Shown piece after piece: positions 12,001 to 22,700 of a DNA stretch of 64,000 nucleotides; position 1 is the stretch's first letter; each line of letters opens with the position of its first letter. Below the pieces are notes generated by a model that worked only from the letters and a program-made list of their open reading frames with translations, was not told the DNA's origin and did not search any database. Made by a program: the position numbers and the translations under genes. The DNA is from Bidens hawaiensis (lineage: Eukaryota > Streptophyta > Magnoliopsida > Asterales > Asteraceae): the NCBI GenBank assembly GCA_021521415.1, contig JAIQDT010007613.1, positions 62,001 through 126,000 on the forward strand, read 5' to 3'.

Positions 12001-12503
12001 CCCTACTCATTCACGTCCAGGTTCCTCTTCTTAAAGCTAACCTTTGAGTAATTTTATGTATCAGGAACCGGTAGATCAAAGGAAACATTCTCATTTGGAA
12101 TGGTCACTCATTTATGTTGCCTTGATACCCATTGTTTCTTGAAATATTTTTAACAACCGTTGCTAGGAGTAAGATATTGATCGGAAAAATCATCATTTAA
12201 TTAAAGGCTTATGCGTATAACTTTCTTAGTAATTTTAATCTCCCTTCCAAGCACAATGGCCTCAATCCTTCTCCCATTTATGTATTTCACATATTGAGCA
12301 GATCGCCAGAAATCTACATGGGGATTTCTATAGATAATTGGGTTTTCTGTCAAAGAAAATCTCAGATTCGAGCGTATTAGCCAATTTATCATTAGCTCCA
12401 AAGAGCGATTCTCCTCTTTGATTTGGATAAACGCGCACATATTGTGCTTCTGCTCAAATTTATATGCCAGATCTGCACACACACAAATAAAACACACATT
12501 CAA
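9033..12503 (-). pseudogene. Decayed long ORF with coiled-coil, retroelement-associated, unknown function
   Basis: The minus strand from about 12503 carries consecutive pieces of one long protein broken by many frame changes. The N-terminal part (12201-12503) has LELMINWLIRSNLRFSLTENP, VDFWRSAQYVKY and an EAIVLGREIKI block. Next come a KFLMYSRF-like word near 11900, MTISRFGATGQFDPQMEFD with an acidic stretch (11549-11791), a Pro/His/Gln-rich linker (11303-11509), and Lys/Glu-rich helical segments (9361-10155), for example KRKREQKRKLSNQYISHLKQ. From memory this architecture resembles a hypothetical protein family repeatedly annotated in Asteraceae genomes and linked to LTR elements. I cannot confirm this without a search. 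It ends at the copia-1 LTR edge, so it is also truncated. It could be an env-like third ORF of a copia element or a separate non-autonomous element. Confidence 0.5.
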
Positions 12504-12794
12504 AGTATAAGTTAGTGAATTTGAGCATCAATTGATCATGAATGAATATATAACTGAAGAAGAAGTAAAAGAAGATAGTCTTTGTGAACCCATTCTTCAA
12601 CAATTTAGTAACCTACACATAAAACAGAGATGCTAGTAAAACTGAAAATTGAAAACCAAAATCCACATAATGAGTTTCAAATTAACTCAAAGATTACAAA
12701 GTCGAAATTAGGATGGATGATAATATTTAGAGTGATTAAGGGAGCAACGGTTCAATAACTTATGTTGCGAGTAAGTTTGGTGTAATAGTATATA

Positions 12795-12828
12795 TATAGA
12801 GAGAGAGATAGAGAGAGAGAGAGAAAGT
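12795..12828. repeat. Interrupted (GA)n microsatellite
   Basis: AGAGAGAGAGATAGAGAGAG-type repeat preceded by a short TA run. It separates the coiled-coil ORF region from the copia-A 3' region. Confidence 0.85.
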
Positions 12829-12929
12829 AAATGAAAAATTTTTCTAAGTCCCCCCTTATAGTGGGTTTTTAATGATTTTTGTCATTTACTATCTGAATTC
12901 TTTCCAAACCCATTTTTAAAAATCTTTAA

Positions 12930-13550
12930 ACACAAAGCTTGCTCGAGAAAGTATTTAGCCTAAGCTTTCTTAAATCTACAGTTTACCCGTTTATAATTTT
13001 ATTATAAATGTTCTAAGTGAGAAAATGAAAGAAGTATATTCGAATATACAAGATTGCACGATTAATTATTCACAAGCGACAATCAAGTATATTTGTTCAA
13101 ATTGATAACTTTGCTCGAGATCAATAAATATTTCAAATAACTTAGAAATATTCCTAATTGTCATACCTTACTCGAATATTCTAACAAACTAAAGTTTACT
13201 CGAAAGAACTTAATATGCAAGAAGTAACTGTGTTCAATGATATACTATCAAGTATACTCAAAGAAAAAAGTTTACTCGAAATTTCATAAAAAAACATAAA
13301 GCATGCTAGAGGACACTTACAATGTTCAATCCTAACATAGGAGTGTGCTCTAAGCATAAAGCGAGCTCGAGAAAAAAAGTTTGCTCGAAAACACTTAAAT
13401 TCCAAAACAAAGTATTCAGACATAATCAAAACATAATGACATCAGGAATTTATCAAGTATGCTCGAATGAGAAAAGTTATCACATAAACATCCAAGTTTA
13501 CTCGAACACTCGTATTCATGCAAAAATTACATAAGTATACTCAAAGATAC
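12930..13550. repeat. Dispersed TTGCTCGA/TTTACTCGA motif array
   Basis: Variants of TT(G/A)CTCGA occur about nine times (near 12937, 13112, 13168, 13195, 13271, 13364, 13379, 13458, 13497), irregularly spaced, on the plus strand. The same words recur in the LTR-like block at 1560-1945. Because copia-A RNase H lies upstream on the minus strand, this may be the U3 part of its 3' LTR, but ends were not found. Confidence 0.6.
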
Positions 13551-15110
13551 TTAGTAATCACAAACATTATCAGTCATAATCATAAATAGTCAAACATAAT
13601 TAGATTGCAACTCTTTCTGACTTAAACCTTCGTTTAAACAAATTTTCATTTTGAATAAAAAGTTTAAGGACAAATGGTGCACTTTGAGATCAAATTTCAG
13701 TTTTATCATTTAATCTTTTTCTTTTATGAAAAGATCTCAGCATGGGATCATATTGATTAAGTCATCTTTCAATAATTATTCACATTATTATTGTGACACA
13801 TTAGATAGGTTAATTTCGGGTAATTACTTAGCTTGAATTTCATTACTTTAGTGATATGATTAATATTTAATTAGTTGCATAATACAAAAATGGATAGCAC
13901 ATATTTACTATGATGTCTCAAATCTCTTCTCAAAGCTTATTTGGCTTTGTCCAGGTCACCCCAAATTGACTTCAACCCCCAAATATTTGGTTAGAATATC
14001 TTTTATGACATAATATGAATAACATTCTTTTGTAAATTTATCATTTCAAAACCTTTCAAACTTTGAGGTTGAACGTTGGACTTACCTGCCACGCAGTTCA
14101 AACTTGCATGCCTTACATTCAAGGTGTTTAGGACTTATAATGATGCCCCACCTCTATAGTTCTAGTGTAAAGCCTCATGTTTGTAATTTTATCAACTTTT
14201 GGTTGATGTATGGTTATTTGCACATTTTTTTTCTTTTTCATAAGAATGAATAATTTTGAGTGACCAAATATCAACAGGCTTGTGTATGACTAGTTAATTA
14301 CCTTTTTTCCTATCGTTTGGAGAGGTTTATCTTGAAACATGCATATTCAACAATGTATCTCCACATTAATCTTACTTTTTTTCTTTTAGTTTATATCTTA
14401 CACAACATGGAAAGCTACCTTACTTATCAATGACTGCACTATAGTGTTTTTCGCCTATTAATTTCATAAGATAGTGTAAATAACCAATTTACTATCATTT
14501 CCTATAGGTTGGATCAATTTTCATTGAAAACCTTTTTAAACATCTTTAAATCTTGAACTGACTAATCTTATCATGTCTCTACACCATAAGTTTGCTCTTT
14601 TATTAAGAACATTTTACTTTTGAAAAACTTCATTGATAGTTCACTTAATTTCATAAGTTTCTTTCACAAAAAAGCAATCCTGATAAAGACAAACTTGCTT
14701 GCATATTCAAACATAATCAGAAATCAAATTAATGCATAAAGACCGACAATCAGACATGACATTTTATCAAGTTAAACATGCATAAGCTAACTTGTTCTAA
14801 GCACACAATGCAAAATCATTTCAAAATCACTAGTTATGATCAGTTTTCAGTAAAGCATGCAAATAATACATTTCAAATCAATTTCAATCATACTGATCAA
14901 ATTATCATATCACATAATCAATTATTCATACCTAAGCATCATCGATACCTAAGCAACACATATTTATGAAAGCACATTTAGATCATAGAACATATCACAT
15001 TATCACACATACTTACACAAAATCATTTGCAAATTACTCAAGATCTATTAATCAAATAGTCCATTTACACATATGAACATATATTTTCAATTATACTTCA
15101 TCAGAGTTGA
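13551..15110. other. AT-rich 3' region of copia-A; no gene seen
   Basis: Non-coding and AT-rich, including the block 14040-14230 shared with 1-180. ORFs here are short and have no recognisable motif. By position it is the 3' untranslated or LTR-proximal part of copia-A. Confidence 0.5.
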
Positions 15111-15114
15111 TCAT

Positions 15115-15440
15115 GCCTAAAGCCTTTAACAAGAAATTGAATCTAGTTTTATCTAGTGTCTTGGTGAAAAAATATGCCAAAACTAGTTTCAACTCTTTTC
15201 ATTTCTTTTAGTCCTTTCTCATTGCAATCTCTGATGAAATTGTGTATAATTTCAATATATTTGGTCTTTGAGTGTTGAACTGGATTTTTCACATTGAATA
15301 AAACAGCAGTATTATCAATGAGAATTTGAGTGTTCAAGAAAATCAAACCATAATCAAGCAATTGATTCTAAATCCAAAGGACTTGAGCATAACAAAAAGA
15401 TGCATCAATGTATTCAACTTCTACAGTTGAAATTGACATA
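15115..15440 (-). pseudogene. Copia-A RNase H, C-terminal fragment
   Basis: The minus strand reads ISTVEVEYIDASFCYAQVLW, then LLDYGLIFLNTQILIDNTAV, NVKNPVQHSKTKYIEIIHNFIRDCNEKG. This matches the copia RNase H C-terminus including the conserved E of the STxExEY word. It is cut at 15440. The missing upstream part of the same gene resumes at 47252, on the far side of gypsy-1. About 30 codons appear to be lost at the break. Confidence 0.85.
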
Positions 15441-15461
15441 ATTTTTTTCTTTCTACAGTTG

Positions 15462-16652
15462 AAAATTCACCAAATTTGAACAGGGACTCACTTATTTGAT
15501 ACCTAATGTCCCTGGAAAGTTTTATAAACTAAAATTAAGTACGTCACAATCAAAGCACAAACAACCCCTAAACGAGTAAACCGGTAATACCTTGTCGGTT
15601 TTCGAGTGTTTTTGGTTGTTTTGTCGACTCGTCGGGTCTTTGGTCACAAATATTATGTATATACATATCATATAACACAAAACCAAGAATAAATCATCCA
15701 GATTCTAGCCTTGTTAATTAGGGTTTCGGTTTGGGTTTCAAAACCGAACTTTTAAACTGTAAAAACGTTATATTAACATTCTAATCTGTGTTTTTGGTCA
15801 AAAATCCATATGGTTCTGATTTGTAAACATCTTTAACATCAAAACATGATTTTATGTGATTTTTAGGGTTTTGGGATGGTTAAGCATGTTTAATACTAAT
15901 CAAAACATGTTTATATGTTAATTACATGATTAAAACATGGTTAAATCTTCATAAAAATGAACCTTGCCTTAGTGTTTTGACTGAGAAAACTGAAGAACCA
16001 CAAGAGTTCAGGTCTAACTATGTTTAAAGAGTGAAAATAACTTAGAACATTCATGAATTTTTGATAAATATCTAAAGGGGAAAAGTCCACTTTGGCGGCC
16101 GGACCAAAAGGGGGGGGCATTGGGCCTCGTTTTGGCCCATTGATATCTCGTTTTGCGTGCGAAGGTTTGTTCTCGGCCTAAATATTAGTTCGGGTCCAAT
16201 TTTTCGCAAGAAAACTAGTTCGAGTGCGAAAAACATCATCAAAACGAGTGTTTTACAGCCCATATTGGCAAAATAAGAAAAACGTACTGACTCGATGTAA
16301 AAAAAATATTTTCATGGATTGCTTAAAACATGTCATATAAGTGTTTTATAAATCTTTTTCAGCTTGACGGATGCTACAATGCTCGTTTTGATGTTAACGA
16401 TTGTGTTTAAACTCATAGCGTATCATTAAACGAAACCTTTTTTTGTTTAAATGATTTTAAATGTACTGGGGCCTTAATATCAATATGTTAGCCACTATAA
16501 TATATCTATAACTCATATATGACCCCTCAGTATATATGCGGATCATAATCAGTATTGGTCGGTTACTCGTTTAATCACTACGAATTAACCGATTTATCGT
16601 TTACTCGCTGTGTAGTAAATAAGGTATACCTCGTTTTGTCACAAATGTCACA
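15462..16652 (-). repeat. Gypsy-1 3' LTR, truncated (left copy)
   Basis: Aligns with the inner part of the right LTR (from about 24520 and then 46481-47251) and with the gypsy-2 LTR (end 53918). It ends ATGTCACA at 16652. The first ~1.8 kb of the LTR is missing on the left. It contains the uninterrupted CACTA target at 15773-15775. It has ~110 bp around 15955-16070 that the right LTR lacks. Confidence 0.85.
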
Positions 16653-16659
16653 TTCTCCC

Positions 16660-19600
16660 CCGTTAAGAAACTTGGTCCACGAAATTCGATGTGTCAACGG
16701 TTATTTTTAGAAAACAAGTGTGGGTTTTTATTTCAGAATTCGTCCTTTCGTTCCAAAGTAAATTCAGGTCCTCGTTGTGAGTTCCATCAAACTTTTACCA
16801 ATGAGATTTTGTCGTATCGTAACTGTTTGGTTTTCCCGTCCATAATTTCTACTGCTTCCTCTACAAAGTTTAGCTTTTCATTTACATGAACGTCTTCCAG
16901 TGGTACTATGCTGTTTCATCAGTAAGACACTTTTTGATATTCGACACATGAAATATATCGTGAATGGTGCTCAGTTCTAAAGGTAATTTCAATCGATTGG
17001 CTGCGGGACCAATTTTAGCAATAATCTCGAAAGGTCCACTACATCTAACTTACCTGTCTTTCCAAACCTTATAACACCTTTCCACGGGGATACTTTCAAA
17101 ATTACTTTATCGCCTGTTTCAAAAGATGACGATTTTCTACGAATACTTTTGTCGGTCACGGGCGGCTATCAGTTTCCGTTTAATCCTATGAATCTTATTA
17201 GTTGTTTCTTGAATCAAACCGGATCTTGTAATTTGAGTATCACCCCCTTCTGTCCAACAAAGTCTCGATCCAAATTTTCGCTCGTATAATGTTTCACAAG
17301 GCGCTGATCTATATTTTCGCTCGTATAATGTTTCACAAGGCGCTGCTTGTATACTACTGTGGTAACTGTTATTGTAAAGGAATTCAAAGAGTGGGAGGTG
17401 TTGATCCAATTCCCTTTGAAATCCAGTACACAAGCATGAAGTAATCTTCTAAGGTTTGGATGGTTTGTTTGGATTGACCATCTATTTGGGGATGATAAGC
17501 AGTACTTAGGTCTATTCGGGTTCCCAAAGCTTCTTGAACTGCTTGCCAAAAATGTGAAGTAAAGTGACTGTCTCGGTCTGAAATAATCGAAAGTGGTACT
17601 CTGTGTCGGGATATAATTTTTTCAATGTATATTTGGTCGAATTTTTCGGTAGTGTCGTTCTTACGAATTGGAATGAAGTGTGCGGATTTTGTTAATCGGT
17701 CTACAATTACCCAAAGTGCATTGTGTCCTCGGGAGGTTTTGAGAAGGTGTATAACGAAACCCATTGTAATTTGTTCCCATTTCCATTGGGGTATCTCAAG
17801 TTGTTGTAGCATTCTCGAAGGTTTATGATGTTTCGCCTTAACACGAGTACAAGTCACACCGTTATTAACATAAGTGGTTATATCTTTCTTCGTGCCATGC
17901 CGTCTATAAAACTGTTTCAAGTCTTTATATATCTTGTTAACACGTAAACGGATAGAATTTTCATGCATTTACTCGGTAAGGCTAGTCTATTGGCCTTGTC
18001 TGGATGGTATTTAATTTCATAATTCTAATCGTTTAACAATTCAATCCATCCTCTTTGCCTCATATTCATTTATTTTTTTATCAGATATATGTTGTAGGAT
18101 TTTGTGGTTCGTGTAAATTGTACACTTGGTACCATAGAAGTAATGTCTCTAGACCTCAAATGCACAAACAACTGCTCCCAATTCCAAGTCATGAGTGGTA
18201 TAATTCTTTTCGTGTACTTTTAACTTCCAGGAAGTATACGCTATTAATTTGTTTCTTTGCATCTGTATACATCCTAAACCTTAACGAGATGTGTAACAAT
18301 AAACTACCAAGTCAGCAGTTCCATCTGGAAGACTTAATTTTGGAGCTTCGCATAACTTTTGTTTTAACATTTGGAAGGCCATTTCTTGTTCTTCTCCCTA
18401 GTCATACATTCGATATTTTTGAGTTAGGAGGGTTAAAGTTTTGTCAACACTGGAAAATTTTTCAATAAATCGTCTGTAATACCCGGCTATTCCCAAAAAT
18501 TGGCGAATTTATTTTCATGATTTAGGTACTTACCAATTCTTAATAGACTCAATTTTACTGGGGTCTTCTTGGATTCCTTGATGATTCATAACGTGTCCTA
18601 AAATTTGTACTTCTTGTAGCCATAATTCACATTTGGACCACTTAGCGTATAACTTTTCTTGCCTTAGTAATTCCAAGATTACCCGCAGATGTTGTTTGTG
18701 TTCCTCCTTACTTTTTGAATATATTAAGATGTTATCGATAAATACTATCACAAATTTTTCAATATAGGGTTTGCAAACTCGGTTCATGAGATCCATAAAT
18801 ACTGTAGGCGCATTGGTCAATCTGAACGGCATAACCAAAAATTTGTAGTGATCGTACAAAGTTTGGAAGGCTGTTCATTGGACATCTTCTTCCAGGATTC
18901 TTACTTGATGATAACCAGATCCGAGATCAATTTTTGATAAATATTTCGCACCCTAAAGTTGGTTAAAGAAGTCATCAATTCTAAGTAGTGGGTATCTGTT
19001 CTTGATAGTCACTTTATTAAATTCTTCCTTTTCACAAATAAAACCGGTGCTCCCCATGGTGAATAGCTAGGTCGTATAAAGCCCTTATCTAGTAATTCTT
19101 ACAATTGGTTGGACAATTCTTGTATTTCAGAAGGTGTCAGTCGATAAGGCGCCTTAGAAATGGGAGCAGCTCCTGGTATTAGGTCAATACATAATTCGAC
19201 TTGTCGGGTCGGTGGTAAACCAGGTAACTCATCAGGAACACATCTGAATACTCTTGTACCACTGGGTTGTCTTCTACTTTTTTTTCATCAGGGTCCTTAG
19301 TTGTTACAATTTCCAAGTATAACGTACAACCTTGGCACAAATACTTTAGTGTCTTAAGTTGGGATACAAGATGTAATACGGTACCAGATTTCTCACCTTG
19401 AACAATCATTGCCTCATCATTCGAAAGAGGAATTCTAACTGTCTTATCCTTACAAATGACTTCAACTTTAAACTTAGATAGTGAGTCCATACCGACTATA
19501 ACATCGAAAGTTCCTAGTTCTACTGGGAATACGTCGATAAGGAAGAATTGGTCGTTTAAGATAAAAGGACAGTTAGGAAATATTTGGTTAAAAATCATAG

Positions 19601-19765
19601 ACTTATTGGCAACCAGTTCTATAGTATAAGTATTTTTTTATTCACTAACCAACATTTTCCTCAATAGTAGGAAGTTAGTAGCTATAAAACTTTAATCGGC
19701 GTCCGTATCAATTAAAACTGAACCTCAATGATCAGAAACTAAGTATGTACCTGTTACTACATGTG
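16660..19765 (-). pseudogene. Gypsy-1 pol: protease, reverse transcriptase, RNase H, integrase (broken)
   Basis: From high to low coordinates: protease-like ELGTFDVIVGMDSLSKFKVEV (19179-19598, after a decayed active-site area); reverse transcriptase with [20 protein letters not shown] and FIDNILIYS (18530-18859), where the usual second Asp of the FIDD catalytic pair is Asn; a heavily decayed RNase H (18000-18470); and integrase with [43 protein letters not shown] and the [19 protein letters not shown] block, whose catalytic Glu is Lys (17384-17968). The integrase tail carries a 39-bp in-frame tandem duplication at 17274-17351. Stops and frameshifts are numerous, so this is an old copy. Confidence 0.85.
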
Positions 19766-19769
19766 GGTC

Positions 19770-21201
19770 TTGTCACGCTTCGCCCGATCCATTTATGGAA
19801 GCGCATCCCCTAGCTGGATAGGAAGTTGTTGTTTTCCCTTGATTTTGTCGTTTTACTACTTCGGGATTCTATTTGGGGCAGTGTATCCTGAAGTGTTTCG
19901 TACTACCGCACTTATAAAACGTCTGGAGGTTCATTGAAGATGGGGTTTTTTGATTATATTGTTGTCGAATTGGTTGGGGACTAGGTGTTTGTGGACGACG
20001 AGTTTTGGTTGTTTGAGATTGTCGGTTTGAAGTATTCATTATAGTTCTACAACTTGGGGCATATGGTCGTTCGATATTCACCAGTATGATGCAAGTTACA
20101 CTTTCCACACTTTGGCAATGACCCTTTGTATGTATCTTGTTTCATGTCGGTACTGGTCATAGCATAGTTTTGAAATGTGGGGCAGATTCATTTATTCTGA
20201 GATTTCACTTGTGTTGTAAAGTATAACTAGTTCGTTTCAAACCAGACGAATCTCCTGGTACTCTTAATACACAGTTTCTTGTAAGGTCAAAACAACGACG
20301 CTGGCTTGTGACACGGCACTTTCTAAAGTTGGGTGGGTTGTGGTATTGACTATACTTCTCACGGCTGGGGTCAGTCCCCAAATATAGCGCTCAATGAGTT
20401 TGGATTCCGGAATAATTGACCATGGTACTAAACGAGTCAATTCATTGAAACGATTTGTGTAACTTAAATGATCAGCGCCTCTCATTTCCAAATTCCAAAG
20501 TTCGTGTTCTAATTTTCGGATCTCATTTCTTGGGAGAAAATGTTCTAATACGAGGGTTTTAATTTCAAGCCATGTCATACTGTTAATCGTTTCTCGTCCC
20601 TGAGTTTGTACAATCATATTCCACCACAGCGAAGAATGATCTAGAAACATACTGGTAGCGAATTTGACTATATGGTCAGGTGACAATTCACTAATGTTTA
20701 TTATAGACTCGGTATTTTCAATCCATTTCACCTATCCATAAGGTCCTTTAGTACCTCTTAATTCAGTCGGTTTACAGGAGGCAAACTACTTAAACAAATA
20801 TTCTTGACGCTGGGGTTCTTAATTGTTACGATTATTACCGGTAATTGGTTGAGAGTTATCATTAGTAGTTGTGTTAGTTTCTAGTATGGGAGTTGGATTT
20901 GTTACATTAGTGGTGTTCAAAACGGGTTCAGGGTTCCCAACGATATTAACAGTCGGGCGAGTATTATTACTGTTTATAACATTATCAGTAATGAACGAGG
21001 TAGTAATGCACGGGGCTACGTTAGTATCTGGCGGAGGTATATTATTAGTGGCCGTGGTGGTGCTCAGGGGTTGATTAACAGTATTATTGGCATGATAGCA
21101 GTGACTTGTGTTACAATGGTCGGTATCACTGCTTGTAATTGGCGAGCAATCAATTCGGCCACTTGCACCTCAGATCTAGGTTTAGCTTTCTTCGGGGCCA
21201 T
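19770..21201 (-). pseudogene. Gypsy-1 gag (broken)
   Basis: The minus-strand ATG at 21201 opens MAPKKAKPRSEVQVAELIAR, matching the gypsy-2 start at 58746. An Asn/Thr-rich linker follows, then the retrotransposon Gag core (20264-20731) with WIENTESIINISE, LWNLEMRGADHLSYTNRFNELTRLV and ERYIWGLTPAVRS. A single zinc-knuckle remnant CGSTKHFRIHCP lies near 19869-19900. Stops interrupt all segments. Confidence 0.82.
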
Positions 21202-21599
21202 TCTATTACAATAATCAGATATATAATAATTAATATTGTTTCCACCATAGTAAACACGGTATCACGATATTATCAATCACAAACGCACAACTATGCCAAA
21301 GAACACGTTTGTATTACCCCCAATCATTACTGTACATATGCATCCAAAAATTAGCGCATAGGCTTAAACTGGTATAGGCCAGCGCATGTATATGTGTATC
21401 AAAATTTGTCACTAACAATAGACTTAACCCGATAAGGGTTAGTGCTTGTAATAGTGCTAAACCGTAAACAGTTCCCAAGTCAGCCCAACATGTTGCTACA
21501 AATTGATGCATGGGATGTCAAAAGACTATATACAACCAAACTACACTATTAGTGTTCTACTCATTCATAAGTACATGGTACAACAATCACACAATAGCA

Positions 21600-22310
21600 G
21601 CCACTAGGGTTGTAATAACTGCCATACAAACTCCCAACAGTGTCATCGCCCGATCCTGACGCCAACGGTTGTGAGCATTTGACTTCTGTACGTCTCTCAC
21701 TTCTCGATGCATGTACAACATGTGATCTTGCATGTCATGTATGTGCTAGTTAAGATTGTTTATCGAGTGTGATTGTCCTAATATCTAATCAGTCACGAAA
21801 CCCAACCACGCTGAATCGGATAGAATAGGTGGCTCGGGTATTAGTGTGGGTAGACCCTAGGTGGGAACATGTATCTCAGTGACCTGGACACGTGATGTTT
21901 CTCCCTATGGTATGTAGACCGAGGTGGGGAAAGGGTGTGCTCAGGTGGGAGCACGCTCATGCGGGTAGTCTAACGGTTCCTAATGTTGGATGGGGTTACG
22001 GGTGTATGATGCACAGGTGGAGTAGGGGATCTGGGTGCTATAATCGGTGAATGATAAGCACTAGTAGCTCCAGACTCTTGCCAAGCTATTTCCCTAGGAG
22101 GGTAACTATCGCATATGTAGCCCGATAAATCAGGCTAGTCAATCGACACCTCGTGTGGCACTACGGCATCCCCCAAGCTCTCACATATTTCTTCCTCCGT
22201 TGATTCCTCTTCGGGGTCCTCACCTGGGTCCTCTTCGTCATTGTGCAGTACTAGTACTTTGTCAGATAGACAATATTGTAGCTCTCGACATATTATGCAC
22301 AAATGTTAAT
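21600..22310 (-). pseudogene. Gypsy-1 pre-gag ORF relic (acidic, proline-rich)
   Basis: Between primer-binding site and gag, the minus strand encodes a decayed reading frame: an acidic head EEDPGEDPEEESTEEE (about 22205-22250), then a Pro-rich middle with RSPTPPVHHTPVTPS and PPEHTLSPPRSTYHR. The latter aligns with a relic in gypsy-2 (59366-59581) and occupies the same place as the open 236-aa ORF of gypsy-3. Several stops. Function unknown. Confidence 0.5.
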
Positions 22311-22316
22311 AATAAT

Positions 22317-22352
<36 letters not shown>
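22308..22352. repeat. (TAA)n microsatellite
   Basis: About fourteen AAT/TAA units in the gypsy-1 leader. Confidence 0.95.
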
Positions 22353-22683
22353 CAATAATGTTAATCATAATAAAATACATACATGTATTCATACACAATA
22401 GTACAAATAATTGTTTATATACATATATTTATTTAATATTATATGTTATACACATATGTTGCTGTTTTTACCTATTAGATTGTTCAGCGATTTCTTATCG
22501 AATTTCCTCGTACAAAGAAGTCCATTATTACGTTCCGAACCATAATAACCCACTTGTCCATTCGAAATTCTTTCCGATAATCATCAGTATATGTTATTTA
22601 ACATTATTTTATTCCCAGAGCTGCTCTAGCCTACGGTTATATTTGGGTATCCTAAGGGACATCCTAATTCTTTATAGCCAATA

Positions 22684-22695
22684 GCTCTGATACCA
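22684..22695 (-). promoter_or_regulatory. Gypsy-1 primer-binding site
   Basis: The minus strand reads TGGTATCAGAGC, complementary to the 3' end of initiator tRNA-Met, five bases inside the LTR start at 22701. Confidence 0.9.
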
Positions 22696-22700
22696 ACTTC

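Noticed and set aside
22320..22352. Possible CRISPR-like or satellite repeat
   Set aside because: It is a plain trinucleotide microsatellite; no spaced repeat arrays occur anywhere in the window.
22358..22684. 108-aa plus-strand ORF in gypsy-1 leader
   Set aside because: AT-rich, antisense to the element, no conserved motif, not present in gypsy-2.
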